The notes beneath the pieces are model-generated. The model was not told where the DNA came from, made no database searches, and saw nothing but the letters and a program-made list of their open reading frames with translations. Positions 8,507-17,343 of a stretch of 64,000 nt of DNA are shown piece by piece (the stretch's first letter is position 1; each line of letters begins with the position of its first letter). The position numbers and the translations under genes are program-made. The stretch is from Atopobacter sp. AH10 (GTDB taxonomy: Bacteria; Bacillota; Bacilli; Lactobacillales; Aerococcaceae): NCBI RefSeq assembly GCF_003664595.1, contig NZ_QXPZ01000021.1:36764-100763 (forward strand), read 5' to 3'.

Positions 8507-9869
8507 GCAAATGGAACAGTACCCACCGATTCATCAGATTTTTAGCCTACTTCATGAGGAAAAAGATGCTGTGTTTTTAGATTCCTCTTTACAAAATCAT
8601 TTAGGGCGCTATTCCATTATTGGACTAAAGCCATATTTGAAGCTAGTCAATGGGACGAGTTTTACAGTTAACGGGAAATTATCTGAAATCCCTTTTGAAG
8701 TATATGTGAAAAAGTATTTGCAAGAACATAAAGAAATCAATCAGACTCATTTGCCCATAACTTCGGGAGCAATTGGCTATTTTTCCTATGATTATGGAAG
8801 AAAAAAGGAAAATGTCAAGGCTCATTGCAAAAAGGATGTCGATATTCCTGATTGTATATTGATATTTTATGATCATTTTATTATTGAAGATCACCAAGAA
8901 AAGAAATTATGGCTTGTTGCCAATGATCATTTACAGGATGCTCAGTCGGGAATAGAAGAATTAAAAGAACTTATTCAAAGAAGTCAAAGCCTAGTTCAAA
9001 GGGATACACTCTTAGTAAAAGATAGAAAGTCTTTGAAAAAAGCAGAGCAAGTTACGGCCAATTTTGAAAAGCAAGACTATATGAATGCGGTAAGTCAAGT
9101 GATGGATTATATTGTCGAAGGGGATATTTGTGTTGCAAATTTAACCCAGCAGTTAAAGGTAAAAAGTTGCCTATCACCATATGAAATGTTTGAAAAGTTA
9201 AGAAAAGAAAATCCGTCGCCATTCGGAGCTTATTGCAATTATGGAGATTTTAAGATTGTCTCTTCCTCTCCTGAGCGTTTCCTTCAGATGAAAAAAGGAA
9301 AGATTGTGACACGTCCAATTAAGGGGACAAGGAAGAGAGGCGCTACGAAAGAAGAAGACGATCTAATGAAAAAAGACTTAGCAGAATCCAAAAAGGATCA
9401 AAGTGAATTATTAATGATCGTTGATTTAGAACGCAATGATCTTAACCGTGTGTGCTTGCCAGGATCAGTCAAAGTCACCGAATTATTTAAAATAGAGAGT
9501 TATGCGACAGTTTTTCATTTAGTCGCTAATATAGAGGGGCAACTGCGTAAAGATCTGACAGTGATGGACCTTTTGGATGCGACTTTTCCTGGTGGGTCTA
9601 TTACAGGAGCACCAAAAGTTCGGGCAATGGAAATTATTGATGAGTTGGAACATAGTCGCAGGAATATTTACACCGGTTCTTTGGGCTATCTGTCCTTGGA
9701 TGGCTCTTGCGACTTTAATATCATCATTCGAACCGCCTTATATAAAGATCAAAACTATTATTTGGGTGTAGGTGGTGGGATCACTTGTGAATCGGATCCG
9801 ACATTCGAATATGAGGAAACTCTACAAAAAGCAAAGGCCTTACTTCAAGTACTAGAAGAAAAGGATTAG
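8493..9869 (+). CDS. pabB: Aminodeoxychorismate synthase component I PabB
   Basis: PabB adds ammonia to chorismate to give 4-amino-4-deoxychorismate, the precursor of p-aminobenzoate. The protein of 458 aa has SSSPERFLQM, PIKGTRKRG (Lys277 in PIKGT is the PabB mark, where TrpE has PIAGT), VDLERNDLNRV and PGGSITGAPKVRAMEIIDEL. ATG 8493 follows GGAGGAAAT within the end of pabA. The last 30 nt, including the stop codon, are repeated downstream at 9902-9930. Confidence 0.93.
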   Translation: MQLIEQMEQYPPIHQIFSLLHEEKDAVFLDSSLQNHLGRYSIIGLKPYLKLVNGTSFTVNGKLSEIPFEVYVKKYLQEHKEINQTHLPITSGAIGYFSYDYGRKKENVKAHCKKDVDIPDCILIFYDHFIIEDHQEKKLWLVANDHLQDAQSGIEELKELIQRSQSLVQRDTLLVKDRKSLKKAEQVTANFEKQDYMNAVSQVMDYIVEGDICVANLTQQLKVKSCLSPYEMFEKLRKENPSPFGAYCNYGDFKIVSSSPERFLQMKKGKIVTRPIKGTRKRGATKEEDDLMKKDLAESKKDQSELLMIVDLERNDLNRVCLPGSVKVTELFKIESYATVFHLVANIEGQLRKDLTVMDLLDATFPGGSITGAPKVRAMEIIDELEHSRRNIYTGSLGYLSLDGSCDFNIIIRTALYKDQNYYLGVGGGITCESDPTFEYEETLQKAKALLQVLEEKD

Positions 9870-9930
9870 AGAAGAGAAAATGAACAAGAGTTTAAAATAA
9901 CTTACTTCAAGTACTAGGAGGAAAGGATAG
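9840..9930 (+). repeat. Direct repeat of the pabB 3' end
   Basis: 9840-9869, which encodes the last residues and stop of PabB, recurs as 9902-9930 with a few changes; both contain TTACTTCAAGTACTAG. The copy lies 62 nt downstream, between pabB and pabC. Confidence 0.85.
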
Positions 9931-9946
9931 CAATAAGGAGGAAGAT

Positions 9947-10699
9947 ATGCAGATCACTATGGATGAAGGCTATCAATTTGGCCTAGGTGTATTTGAAACA
10001 ATTGCTGTTAAAAAAGGGATTCCTCTATTTTTAGATTGGCACTTACAACGGATGAATCAGTCCTTAAAGGCTTTGGGGATAAAGCGTTCTGTCACAAAAG
10101 AAGAAATCAGGGACTATTTGGCTAAAAATGAATGCAGTGAGCATGCGCTAAAGATTATTATATCTTCTCAAAATACAGTGATGATATTACGGGATAATCC
10201 CTATACAAAAGAACGGTACATTAAGGGCTTTTCTCTTGATTTTAGTCAGGTTTATAGAAATGAGACCTCCTTTTTAACTAGACATAAAACTTTGAATTAT
10301 GGGGATTCTATTCTAGAAAAAAGGCATGCTAAAGATCTTGCCGTAGATGAGTTGTTATTATTTAACAGTAAGGGACAAGTCTGTGAAGGGACAGTTAGCA
10401 ATGTGTTTTTTGTGAAGGATAGTCAAGTCATTACTCCGCCAGTATCTTGTGGCTTATTGCCAGGAATTGTCAGAAGATACCTTTTAGAAAATTTTTCAGT
10501 TAGAGAAGAGATCATCAAAAGAGAAGATCTGGAAGAAATGGACGAATGTTTTGTAACGAATTCTCTGATGGGGATTATGCCTGTGAATCATGTAAATAAT
10601 ATCAGTTATAAAAGGCGAGAGATAACACAAATGTGTCAAGAGCACTATCATGAAACTATTTTAAAGATTATAGAAGGAAGAAATATTTTGATAGGTTAA
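9947..10699 (+). CDS. pabC: Aminodeoxychorismate lyase PabC
   Basis: PabC is a fold-type IV PLP enzyme that releases p-aminobenzoate and pyruvate from aminodeoxychorismate. The 250-aa protein has the PLP lysine in RHKTLNYGDS (Lys114) and the EGTVSNVFF cofactor segment. A branched-chain or D-amino-acid aminotransferase is possible by family, but the pabAB context argues for PabC. The ATG follows AAGGAGG. The operon ends at the strong terminator at 10704. Confidence 0.9.
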   Translation: MQITMDEGYQFGLGVFETIAVKKGIPLFLDWHLQRMNQSLKALGIKRSVTKEEIRDYLAKNECSEHALKIIISSQNTVMILRDNPYTKERYIKGFSLDFSQVYRNETSFLTRHKTLNYGDSILEKRHAKDLAVDELLLFNSKGQVCEGTVSNVFFVKDSQVITPPVSCGLLPGIVRRYLLENFSVREEIIKREDLEEMDECFVTNSLMGIMPVNHVNNISYKRREITQMCQEHYHETILKIIEGRNILIG

Positions 10700-10703
10700 A
10701 GGT

Positions 10704-10752
10704 AAAAAGCGAGTATGAATGTTGCTTAATCAACATTCATACTCGCTTTATT
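10704..10752. terminator. Bidirectional terminator, copy 1 of a palindromic repeat family
   Basis: AAAGCGAGTATGAATGTTG (10706-10724) pairs perfectly over 19 bp with its complement at 10731-10749 across a 6-nt loop, with A-run and T-run flanks. It separates convergent pabC and the minus-strand membrane gene. Nearly the same hairpin occurs at 21007-21050. Confidence 0.88.
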
Positions 10753-10881
10753 ATGTGTTAAGTATCAAAGTCAGGCTACTGGCTTTAGTACTTTCGCCTT
10801 GTCAATAGAAGAATGGAATTGTTCCTTTGATTTATGCCATTAAAAATGGAAGGATGAGTGACAGTAATTGCCCCAATTCCC

Positions 10882-12567
10882 TTAGTTAGTCTCTAGTTTT
10901 ACTTCATGAGCCTTTTTCTTATGATCAACTTTAAGGCTGAGTTTTTGCCCTTTTTGGACAAATGGAAGTCGATCGTTAATTGATACAGGAGCGTAGTAAA
11001 CCTCTCCATCAATTAAGAGATAGTAGACTGTTTTACCATCTATGACAACAGACTGTTTATCTTCTAAGATACCTGTGATCGTTTTTTGTTCTTCTTTCTC
11101 ATCTTCATCAGAGGAGTTAGCAAGATGAGATTGGTCGTAGTTGGCCATGACGGCTTGAAGGGAACTTCCGGTAGCTACTTTTTGATAATCTTGCGCATCG
11201 ACCATAGCATACATTTTTACTAGTCCTGCTTTATCCTTTAGGGACATGATGTAGGTTGGTCGATTATTTTTATTGATTAAAATAGGGAAGGTGGATTTGT
11301 AAGATTTCTCTTGAACGGCACCTTGAGCAGACTGCATGGCAGAGTATTCTTCTGCAGCAGGTACGTTAAATTGCTTCGTTTCTTTTGTCCGCATATTAGT
11401 GAGGACAAAGCCAATGTTAGAATCATCACTGGTGACAGAAGTAATCCCAGTGTAAAGCCAAACATCATCGTTTAAAACGATATAGTTATATCCTTTAGTT
11501 GTTTTTGTGGCTCCTTTCTTAGCTAGTATGCTATTGAAGAAGCCATTTTTAAATAGGCCATGTTGATTTAATTGATTGACAACTATTTTAGACGAATAGA
11601 CACGATCCACCCAGTTTGGAATATCCTTTAAGTTATAGAAATGATGGCTACCGTCCATGGCGTTAACTAGGACAGCTCCGTTTGGCTCCATGGATCTGAG
11701 AAGGAAATTTTTCCGGTAAGTTGTAGCAATATAGTAAGGATCACCCTTATCATCTACTTCAAAACTTGGATGGCCGAAAATTTTTGTTGGATAATTGAAA
11801 CGAAGATAGCGATCAATTTGGCGGAAGAAATATTCTGATTCTGTATATTTCATGGCTTGCCTTGGTTTCATTAATTTCACTTCTCCGTCAGTCATATCGA
11901 CAGAAAGGTAATTAGGAATCCCTTGCTTGGAATTGGCTAACCATTTAAAGAAACCGGCGTAGCGTAAAGGACTCACTCGAACGGGTTTGTTAGCGACGTT
12001 GATTTGGGTATAAGCTGGGCTAGGTTCAAATTGCGAAACTAAGTCAGTAATGGTTCCTAATTTCCTATTCCCTAAGCGTTGTGCTGTTCCACGATCGATG
12101 ATTGGGACTTGTTCAATTTTGGTTTCCGTGATGGCTTTTTCAAATTTCCCCTCATGAGGTGTTATAAGCCGACTGTAAGCCTTGGCATTGAAAATAGGGG
12201 AAGTGAAGAAAAGAACTAGGAGGCCAATGAAAAATAGGATGGCAACAGCTTTAAGATAGAGTTTTACAGGTTTGAAAACTTGTTTAGCTGGGAGATAAGG
12301 ATGTGTGATGGTACGGTGTAAATAATGGAGAAAAATATAGCTCCCGACAAGTGGAATAAAGAAGCCCCAAGTATCCAAAGATTGCCAGTTTAAAGGAGGC
12401 AAACTGACGAAGTAGGCCATTGCCCAGGCCAAAGTCAGTAGGATATAAAAACTAGGCCAGAGCTTTTTAGGCAAGGATTTGATAGGCTTAGCAACTTTTC
12501 TTTGGTAAACTGCCCCTTGTGCTTGAAAATTTCTATTGAGAGATTGGAAAAAATCGTTGATAGTCAT
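10882..12567 (-). CDS. Membrane-anchored protein of unknown function (561 aa)
   Basis: I do not recognise a named family with certainty. Three membrane segments lie near residues 37-55, 66-84 and 105-125, followed by a domain of about 430 residues that probably lies outside the cell. This part has mixed charge, no cysteine motif and no obvious catalytic triad. The last 70 residues, after an acidic linker (SSDEDEKEEQ), form a small beta-rich unit containing GKTVYYLLIDGEVYYAPV. AAGGAGG precedes the ATG. A perfect 16-bp palindrome, AAAATAAGCTTATTTT, lies at 12612-12627 in its upstream region. Confidence 0.75.
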   Translation of the reverse strand: MTINDFFQSLNRNFQAQGAVYQRKVAKPIKSLPKKLWPSFYILLTLAWAMAYFVSLPPLNWQSLDTWGFFIPLVGSYIFLHYLHRTITHPYLPAKQVFKPVKLYLKAVAILFFIGLLVLFFTSPIFNAKAYSRLITPHEGKFEKAITETKIEQVPIIDRGTAQRLGNRKLGTITDLVSQFEPSPAYTQINVANKPVRVSPLRYAGFFKWLANSKQGIPNYLSVDMTDGEVKLMKPRQAMKYTESEYFFRQIDRYLRFNYPTKIFGHPSFEVDDKGDPYYIATTYRKNFLLRSMEPNGAVLVNAMDGSHHFYNLKDIPNWVDRVYSSKIVVNQLNQHGLFKNGFFNSILAKKGATKTTKGYNYIVLNDDVWLYTGITSVTSDDSNIGFVLTNMRTKETKQFNVPAAEEYSAMQSAQGAVQEKSYKSTFPILINKNNRPTYIMSLKDKAGLVKMYAMVDAQDYQKVATGSSLQAVMANYDQSHLANSSDEDEKEEQKTITGILEDKQSVVIDGKTVYYLLIDGEVYYAPVSINDRLPFVQKGQKLSLKVDHKKKAHEVKLETN

Positions 12568-12611
12568 AAAAAACCTCCTTTTGGGTGTGGCTAAAAATAT
12601 ACTTGGCTTTA

Positions 12612-12627
12612 AAAATAAGCTTATTTT
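12612..12627. promoter_or_regulatory. Perfect palindrome, possible operator of the 561-aa gene
   Basis: AAAATAAGCTTATTTT is a perfect 16-bp palindrome 45 nt upstream of the start codon. It may be a protein-binding site or chance in AT-rich DNA. Confidence 0.25.
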
Positions 12628-12858
12628 GCCCTATCTTTATAAGTATAGTATAGCATAATGCTACTGATTCAATCATTAGAGAGGAGAGCTTTAGATTTTC
12701 TTGTGTGGAGCTTTGAAGTGAAAGATAAAAGCAGAAGGAAAGCGTTAAATTAGAGTCATTTCTTTCAAAAGAATGCTAAAATAGGAGAGAATCTCATTTG
12801 TAACGATAAGTGTCAGCAATTTTGCGGAAGAACAAGCAAGCTATAAAGGAGGGAGAAC

Positions 12859-13581
12859 ATGTTACAGGTCAGTGACTGGACGGTTTGTCAAGAGAATAGT
12901 CTGGTGTTAGATCATTTGAGCTTTCAACTAGCTAAAGGGAAGCTTTTGGCCATTCTTGGTCCAACAGGGGTCGGTAAATCTACTCTTCTTTTATCTTTAG
13001 CGGGCTTATTGCCTCATGAAGCTGGAGACATTAGCCCCACAATTTACCCTCATCAAATCGGTTTTTTGTTTCAAGAATCTAGTTTATTTCCTTGGATGAC
13101 TGTTGAAGAAAACATACGATTAGGTTTTCATAAACAATTTTTGGATAAAAGGGAAGTGGATAGGCTCTTGTTTGAAGCTTTGGAAAGATTAGATTTACTT
13201 CGATACAAGGATCGCTATCCCCATCAGTTAAGTCTAGGTCAGGAACAAGCTGTAGCGCTTGCTCGGATTTTAGTCAAGCATCCCCCGTATATCTTTTTAG
13301 ATGAACCTACAGGAGTGCTTTCTCCTGAAGAAGCCAAAAAAACCTGGAAAGAATTAGAAAAGATCAAGGAAGAACAAGGCGCGACTATAATACTTGCGAC
13401 TCACCGAATCCATGAAGCGCTTGTTATGGCAGATTATGTAGCCGTATTAAGGAAGGGACGGCTCTTGACCTTTGAAGAAAATCCTTTAAGAGATGAGGAA
13501 AGGCAGGAGGATGCTCCGGCTTATCGTCAATACTATAGGAAAATAGAAAAATATTTAGGAGGGGCGACTCATGACTGTTAA
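12859..13581 (+). CDS. ABC transporter ATP-binding protein (SsuB/TauB/ThiZ type)
   Basis: A 240-aa ATPase with Walker A GPTGVGKST (34-42), a Q-loop at LFQESSLFPWMTVEEN, signature LSLGQ (a variant of LSGGQ) and Walker B YIFLDEPTG. It resembles ATPases of nitrate/sulfonate/taurine/HMP importers. ATG 12859 follows AAGGAGGG. It overlaps the permease gene by 11 nt. No solute-binding protein gene is next to it, which is unusual for an importer of this class. Confidence 0.85.
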   Translation: MLQVSDWTVCQENSLVLDHLSFQLAKGKLLAILGPTGVGKSTLLLSLAGLLPHEAGDISPTIYPHQIGFLFQESSLFPWMTVEENIRLGFHKQFLDKREVDRLLFEALERLDLLRYKDRYPHQLSLGQEQAVALARILVKHPPYIFLDEPTGVLSPEEAKKTWKELEKIKEEQGATIILATHRIHEALVMADYVAVLRKGRLLTFEENPLRDEERQEDAPAYRQYYRKIEKYLGGATHDC

Positions 13582-14338
13582 ACGTTGCGTCTATGGAACA
13601 GTATGGCTTATTTTTGCTTGGTTTATAGTTGCCATCCTCTATAAAAATGAGTGCTTACCTCAGCCTTTTACCGTATTGACCTATCTTTTCACCCAGCAGA
13701 TTATTTGGAAACATTTTGGGATGACTTGTTTGAGACTCTTGCTTGCTTCTTTTATTTCCTATACACTGGGGAGCTTGATGGCGCTTTGGATGGCAACTTC
13801 CTATCGTGCTAGACGCTATCTTTTGCCAATAGGGCAGACCTTATATGATTTACCCCGTATTGCTTTTTTCCCTTTGTTTTACCTGTTTATTAAAAATCCT
13901 TTTATAGCTCAACTACTTGTTTTGGTTTTTGTGAGTATATTTTATGTGGGGATGCCTCTCTATGAATCCTTGGTTGAGTTGCCAGAACGCTATTTTTGGA
14001 TTGCTAGATCTCTAGATTTTTCAACGGGTATGTGGGTTAAGAGAGTAGCCTTTCCAGCTGTTTTACCTCGTTTGATTTTCATGGCAAGGCAGTTAGTAGG
14101 AATGACGCTAATGATTATTTTTGTGACAGAAAACTACAGAACGCATTTAGGGATAGGGAAATACCTGCTCCAATCTTATGTGAAGGGGCAATATAAAGGC
14201 CTTTACGCAGCCCTACTGTTAATCCTTTCCTTAAATGCTATAATTGCTTTGATGATCGAGTGGATTAAACAGCGAAATATGGAATGGCTAACCCCATTGA
14301 GCCCTTTTAGCTGGCGGATGAAAAAGAAGGAGAAGTAG
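13571..14338 (+). CDS. ABC transporter permease (SsuC/TauC-like)
   Basis: The 255-aa protein has five or six membrane segments and a cytoplasmic EAA-like loop around YESLVELPERYFWIARSLDF...RVAFPAVLPRLIF, typical of binding-protein-dependent permeases. GGAGGGG precedes the ATG inside the ATPase gene. It is followed after 1 nt by a DtxR-type regulator. This suggests metal-controlled import, for example of a metal chelate or thiamine precursor; the substrate cannot be read from the sequence. Confidence 0.83.
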   Translation: MTVKRCVYGTVWLIFAWFIVAILYKNECLPQPFTVLTYLFTQQIIWKHFGMTCLRLLLASFISYTLGSLMALWMATSYRARRYLLPIGQTLYDLPRIAFFPLFYLFIKNPFIAQLLVLVFVSIFYVGMPLYESLVELPERYFWIARSLDFSTGMWVKRVAFPAVLPRLIFMARQLVGMTLMIIFVTENYRTHLGIGKYLLQSYVKGQYKGLYAALLLILSLNAIIALMIEWIKQRNMEWLTPLSPFSWRMKKKEK

Positions 14339-14339
14339 T

Positions 14340-14993
14340 ATGACCCCAAGTAAAGAAGATTATTTAAAAGTCATGATGGAGTTAAGTGAAGTCCATGAAA
14401 AAGTGACCAATAAACTTATTGCAGAGACCTTGCAAATTTCCCCTCCAGGCGTGACTGATATGATGAACAAGTTAGTGAAAGAGGGCTTCGTATTAAAAGA
14501 ACGGTCACGTGGTTTTCGTTTATCAAAAGAAGGTCAGTTGGTGGCCTCAGCTTTAATTAGAAAACATCGTATTTTAGAAGTTTTCTTGGTAGAAAAATTG
14601 GCTTATAGTTTATCAGAAGTTCATCAAGATGCAGAAGTATTAGAACATGCTTGCTCTGATCAGTTCATTGATAAGTTAGAAGCTTTTTTGAATTTTCCCA
14701 CACAATGTCCACATGGAGGAGCTATTCCAGATAGGGATGGCCTGTATCGCAAAGAGGAATTACATCCTTTGTCAGAGGTTAAAGAGGGTAAACAAGTGAG
14801 AATCCATCGCTTCCTTGATGACCCTGATATTTTGATGGCAGTAGAGGTGCAACAAATTTCACTTGGAGAAATTTACCGAGTGGTTGAAAATATTCCTTTA
14901 AAGAATCGACTGACGATCCAGAGAGGCGACCATGTGATTACCTTAAGTGCTCAAGCGGCAGATAATATTTTTGTTGATCGTTTAGAGCATTAG
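14340..14993 (+). CDS. DtxR/MntR-family metal-dependent regulator
   Basis: A 217-aa protein with an N-terminal winged helix (SKEDYLKVMMELSE, then SPPGVTDMMNKLVKEGFV), a metal-binding dimer domain with EHACSDQFIDKLEAFL and CPHGGAIP, and a C-terminal FeoA/SH3-like domain from about residue 145. Such proteins repress metal uptake genes when Fe or Mn is plentiful. AAGGAGAAG lies just upstream, overlapping the permease end, so all three genes form one operon. Its own promoter region carries GAGAATCTC at about 12787, only a weak operator candidate. Confidence 0.88.
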   Translation: MTPSKEDYLKVMMELSEVHEKVTNKLIAETLQISPPGVTDMMNKLVKEGFVLKERSRGFRLSKEGQLVASALIRKHRILEVFLVEKLAYSLSEVHQDAEVLEHACSDQFIDKLEAFLNFPTQCPHGGAIPDRDGLYRKEELHPLSEVKEGKQVRIHRFLDDPDILMAVEVQQISLGEIYRVVENIPLKNRLTIQRGDHVITLSAQAADNIFVDRLEH

Positions 14994-15051
14994 TTTTATC
15001 TCGTTACTAGTCGTTAGGAGAAGTAGAGCTGAGAAAAGAAAGGAATTGACA

Positions 15052-15759
15052 ATGAAAATAGGGATTATTGCAGCTTTGGATGTAGAATGTCGGACTTTAT
15101 TGGATGAAATGGTTGATGCAAAGCAAATTAGTGTGGGGCCACATGTATTTTATGAGGGGCAATTAAAAGGAAAAGATTGTGTTGTTGTCCAATGTGGCGT
15201 AGGGAAGGTTGCAGCGGGCGCTGTAGCCACAGTTTTGATCACACAATTCGGGGTAGATCATTTGATCAATACTGGGTCTAGTGGAGGCGTGATGAAAGAT
15301 GTGAAGATCAAAGATTTAGTCATTGCGGATACTTTGGCCTATGCTGATGTAGATATTACAAGTTTTGGTCGACCTTATGGCCAATTACCTGATTTGCCTG
15401 TATACTATCCAAGTGATCCAATTTGGATAGAAGCTGCTGAAAAAGCTGCAAAAGAAATGGCTTGGGCCTATCATGTCGGATTAATCGTCACAAGTGATAC
15501 CTTTGTTTGTCGTGACACACAAAGAGCCAATATAACAAAGCATTTCCCAGAAACTTTAGCCTGTGAAATGGAAGGCTGTGCGATTGCTCAAATAGCCTAT
15601 ATGTACAAGATTCCTGTATTAGTGATTCGGTCGATTTCTGACAGTGCTGGGGCCGATTCTGAAGAAAATACCAGTATGGATTTTGATCGCTTTGTAGCAG
15701 AAGTAGGACATTTGGCGGCTGAACTAGTCTTGAAGACTATTGAGATATATGGTGAATAG
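15052..15759 (+). CDS. mtnN: 5'-methylthioadenosine/S-adenosylhomocysteine nucleosidase
   Basis: MtnN cleaves adenine from SAH and methylthioadenosine, which recycles methyl-donor products and feeds AI-2 synthesis. The 235-aa protein has TGSSGG, FGRPYGQLPDLPVYYPSD, SDTFVCRD, the ribose-binding EMEGCAIAQIA and IRSISDSAG. ATG 15052 is preceded by GAAAGGAA; the TTG at 15046 is inside this spacing. No luxS or metK is adjacent. Confidence 0.93.
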   Translation: MKIGIIAALDVECRTLLDEMVDAKQISVGPHVFYEGQLKGKDCVVVQCGVGKVAAGAVATVLITQFGVDHLINTGSSGGVMKDVKIKDLVIADTLAYADVDITSFGRPYGQLPDLPVYYPSDPIWIEAAEKAAKEMAWAYHVGLIVTSDTFVCRDTQRANITKHFPETLACEMEGCAIAQIAYMYKIPVLVIRSISDSAGADSEENTSMDFDRFVAEVGHLAAELVLKTIEIYGE

Positions 15760-15767
15760 CTGACCTG

Positions 15768-15916
15768 AACGCTCACGGTCGCACATAGTGGTGGTGCTTC
15801 CTTGAGCAGGAGAAAGGTCCACTTCGCCCTTTGCCTTTCAGGACTTTTTGTCCTGAGTCAAAGGGCTCCAGTGGTTTTCTCCTAAACGCTCTCGGTCGCA
15901 CATAGTGGTGGTGCTT
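15768..15916. repeat. Hairpin element framed by 32-nt direct repeats
   Basis: Direct repeats at 15768-15799 and 15885-15916 differ at one base; each contains CGGTCGCACATAGTGGTGG. Between them is a long hairpin: AGGAGAAA (15808) with TTTCTCCT (15876), CCAC with GTGG, GCCCTTTG (15826) with CAAAGGGC (15859), CAGGAC with GTCCTG, and a TTTTT loop, 26 paired bases in all. It is not followed by a T-run in the manner of a simple terminator. It is more GC-rich than its surroundings. Confidence 0.85.
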
Positions 15917-16025
15917 TCTTTTTAGTTCTTTATCGTATATAGTAGTGTTATGATAATATCTAGTTATGAAAACCGCGAATTAAGGGTGGCTATCTTTGCC
16001 GGCTCTTTAGAAAGTAGGAGGATCT

Positions 16026-17228
16026 ATGCGAATCGGAATTGATCAAATGTCTGTGTATATACCATCTTATATGTTAAAGATGGATGATTTAGCCCATGAT
16101 AGGGGGCAAGATCCAGCTAAATTTCATATTGGGATTGGACAGGATGAAATGTCAGTGACTCCACCGAGTCAAGATAGTGTGTCCTTAGCGATGAATAGCG
16201 CTTGGCAAATTATCTCTTCTCCTGATCCTGTTACACAAAATAAACTATCCCGCTTGCGCTTGCTGATTTTTGCTTCTGAAACAGGAGTGGACCATTCGAA
16301 GGCAGGGTCTCTTTTCTTGATAAAGAGTTTGGGTCTAAAGAAGAATGTGCGGACAATGGAAATCAAACAAGCTTGTTATGGGGCAACAGCTGGTTTGCAG
16401 GCTGCTGTTGCAGAAATTTCTCGCCATCCTGAAGCTACTGCTCTGGTTATTGCATCTGATGTTGCCAAATATGGTTTAAATTCTGGTGGTGAGCCCACAC
16501 AAGGTGCTGGAAGTGTGGCTATGCTGATTTCAGCTGACCCTCGTCTGGCCTATATTTCGGAAAATTCAGCTTGTTATGCAGATGATATTGCTGATTTCTG
16601 GCGCCCCTTGGATTGTAAATATCCCTTAGTCGATGGAAAGTTTTCTAATGAAGCTTATATAGATTTCTTTAAGAGAACTAGTCAAGACTATCTAGAGATG
16701 ACAGGGCAAGGCTATGAAGATCTTAAGGCTATTTGTTGCCATCTTCCTTATAGCAAAATGGGGAAAAAAGCGCTCTTTCCGCTCATTGAAGGGAATAAAC
16801 GAGAAGAAGAATTAAAAGAATTGTATGAATATTCAACCTACTATGGCCGAAAAGTGGGGAATATCTATACTGGTTCACTTTATCTTGCTTTCTTTAGTTT
16901 GCTAGTGAAGTCCCACCAATTGAAAGCAGGAGATGAGATTGGGCTGTTTAGTTATGGATCTGGAGCTGTAGGCGAATTCTTTACCATGACAGTGGTTGAG
17001 GGCTATAAAGAACATCTTCACCAAGAAAAATTGGACGAAATGTTACAAATGCGTATCATTCTTTCCATGCCCGCTTATGAAGCTATGTATAAAGCTTCGG
17101 AAAGGTTGATGGATGGGGATTTAGAGCAATTAAAGGTCTATTACGATTCAGCTTTATTCCGTTTTGAAGGAATCGAAAATGGGCATAGAATCTATACGGT
17201 TTTACCAGAAGATAACAAGATCTGTTAA
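16026..17228 (+). CDS. mvaS: Hydroxymethylglutaryl-CoA synthase
   Basis: MvaS condenses acetyl-CoA and acetoacetyl-CoA in the mevalonate route to isoprenoids, the pathway used by most Lactobacillales. The 400-aa protein has the nucleophile Cys in KQACYGATAGLQ (about residue 115), the catalytic His in CCHLPYSKMG and a YGSGAVGEFF segment. GTAGGAGG precedes the ATG. It stands alone here; mvaA and the mevalonate kinase genes are not in the window. Confidence 0.94.
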   Translation: MRIGIDQMSVYIPSYMLKMDDLAHDRGQDPAKFHIGIGQDEMSVTPPSQDSVSLAMNSAWQIISSPDPVTQNKLSRLRLLIFASETGVDHSKAGSLFLIKSLGLKKNVRTMEIKQACYGATAGLQAAVAEISRHPEATALVIASDVAKYGLNSGGEPTQGAGSVAMLISADPRLAYISENSACYADDIADFWRPLDCKYPLVDGKFSNEAYIDFFKRTSQDYLEMTGQGYEDLKAICCHLPYSKMGKKALFPLIEGNKREEELKELYEYSTYYGRKVGNIYTGSLYLAFFSLLVKSHQLKAGDEIGLFSYGSGAVGEFFTMTVVEGYKEHLHQEKLDEMLQMRIILSMPAYEAMYKASERLMDGDLEQLKVYYDSALFRFEGIENGHRIYTVLPEDNKIC

Positions 17229-17343
17229 AATGTCTCAAGAAGTTACAAGGATCTTACTAGTCAATTATTAGAGAATGAAAAAGCCTTTTTGAATCTTAAT
17301 CCGTGTTAAAGTGATCTTGTCACAAAGAAAGGAAGAGAAGATC

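Noticed and set aside
12784..12795. GAGAATCTC dyad as a DtxR operator for the ABC-dtxR operon
   Set aside because: The arms are only four bases and do not resemble known DtxR or MntR sites.
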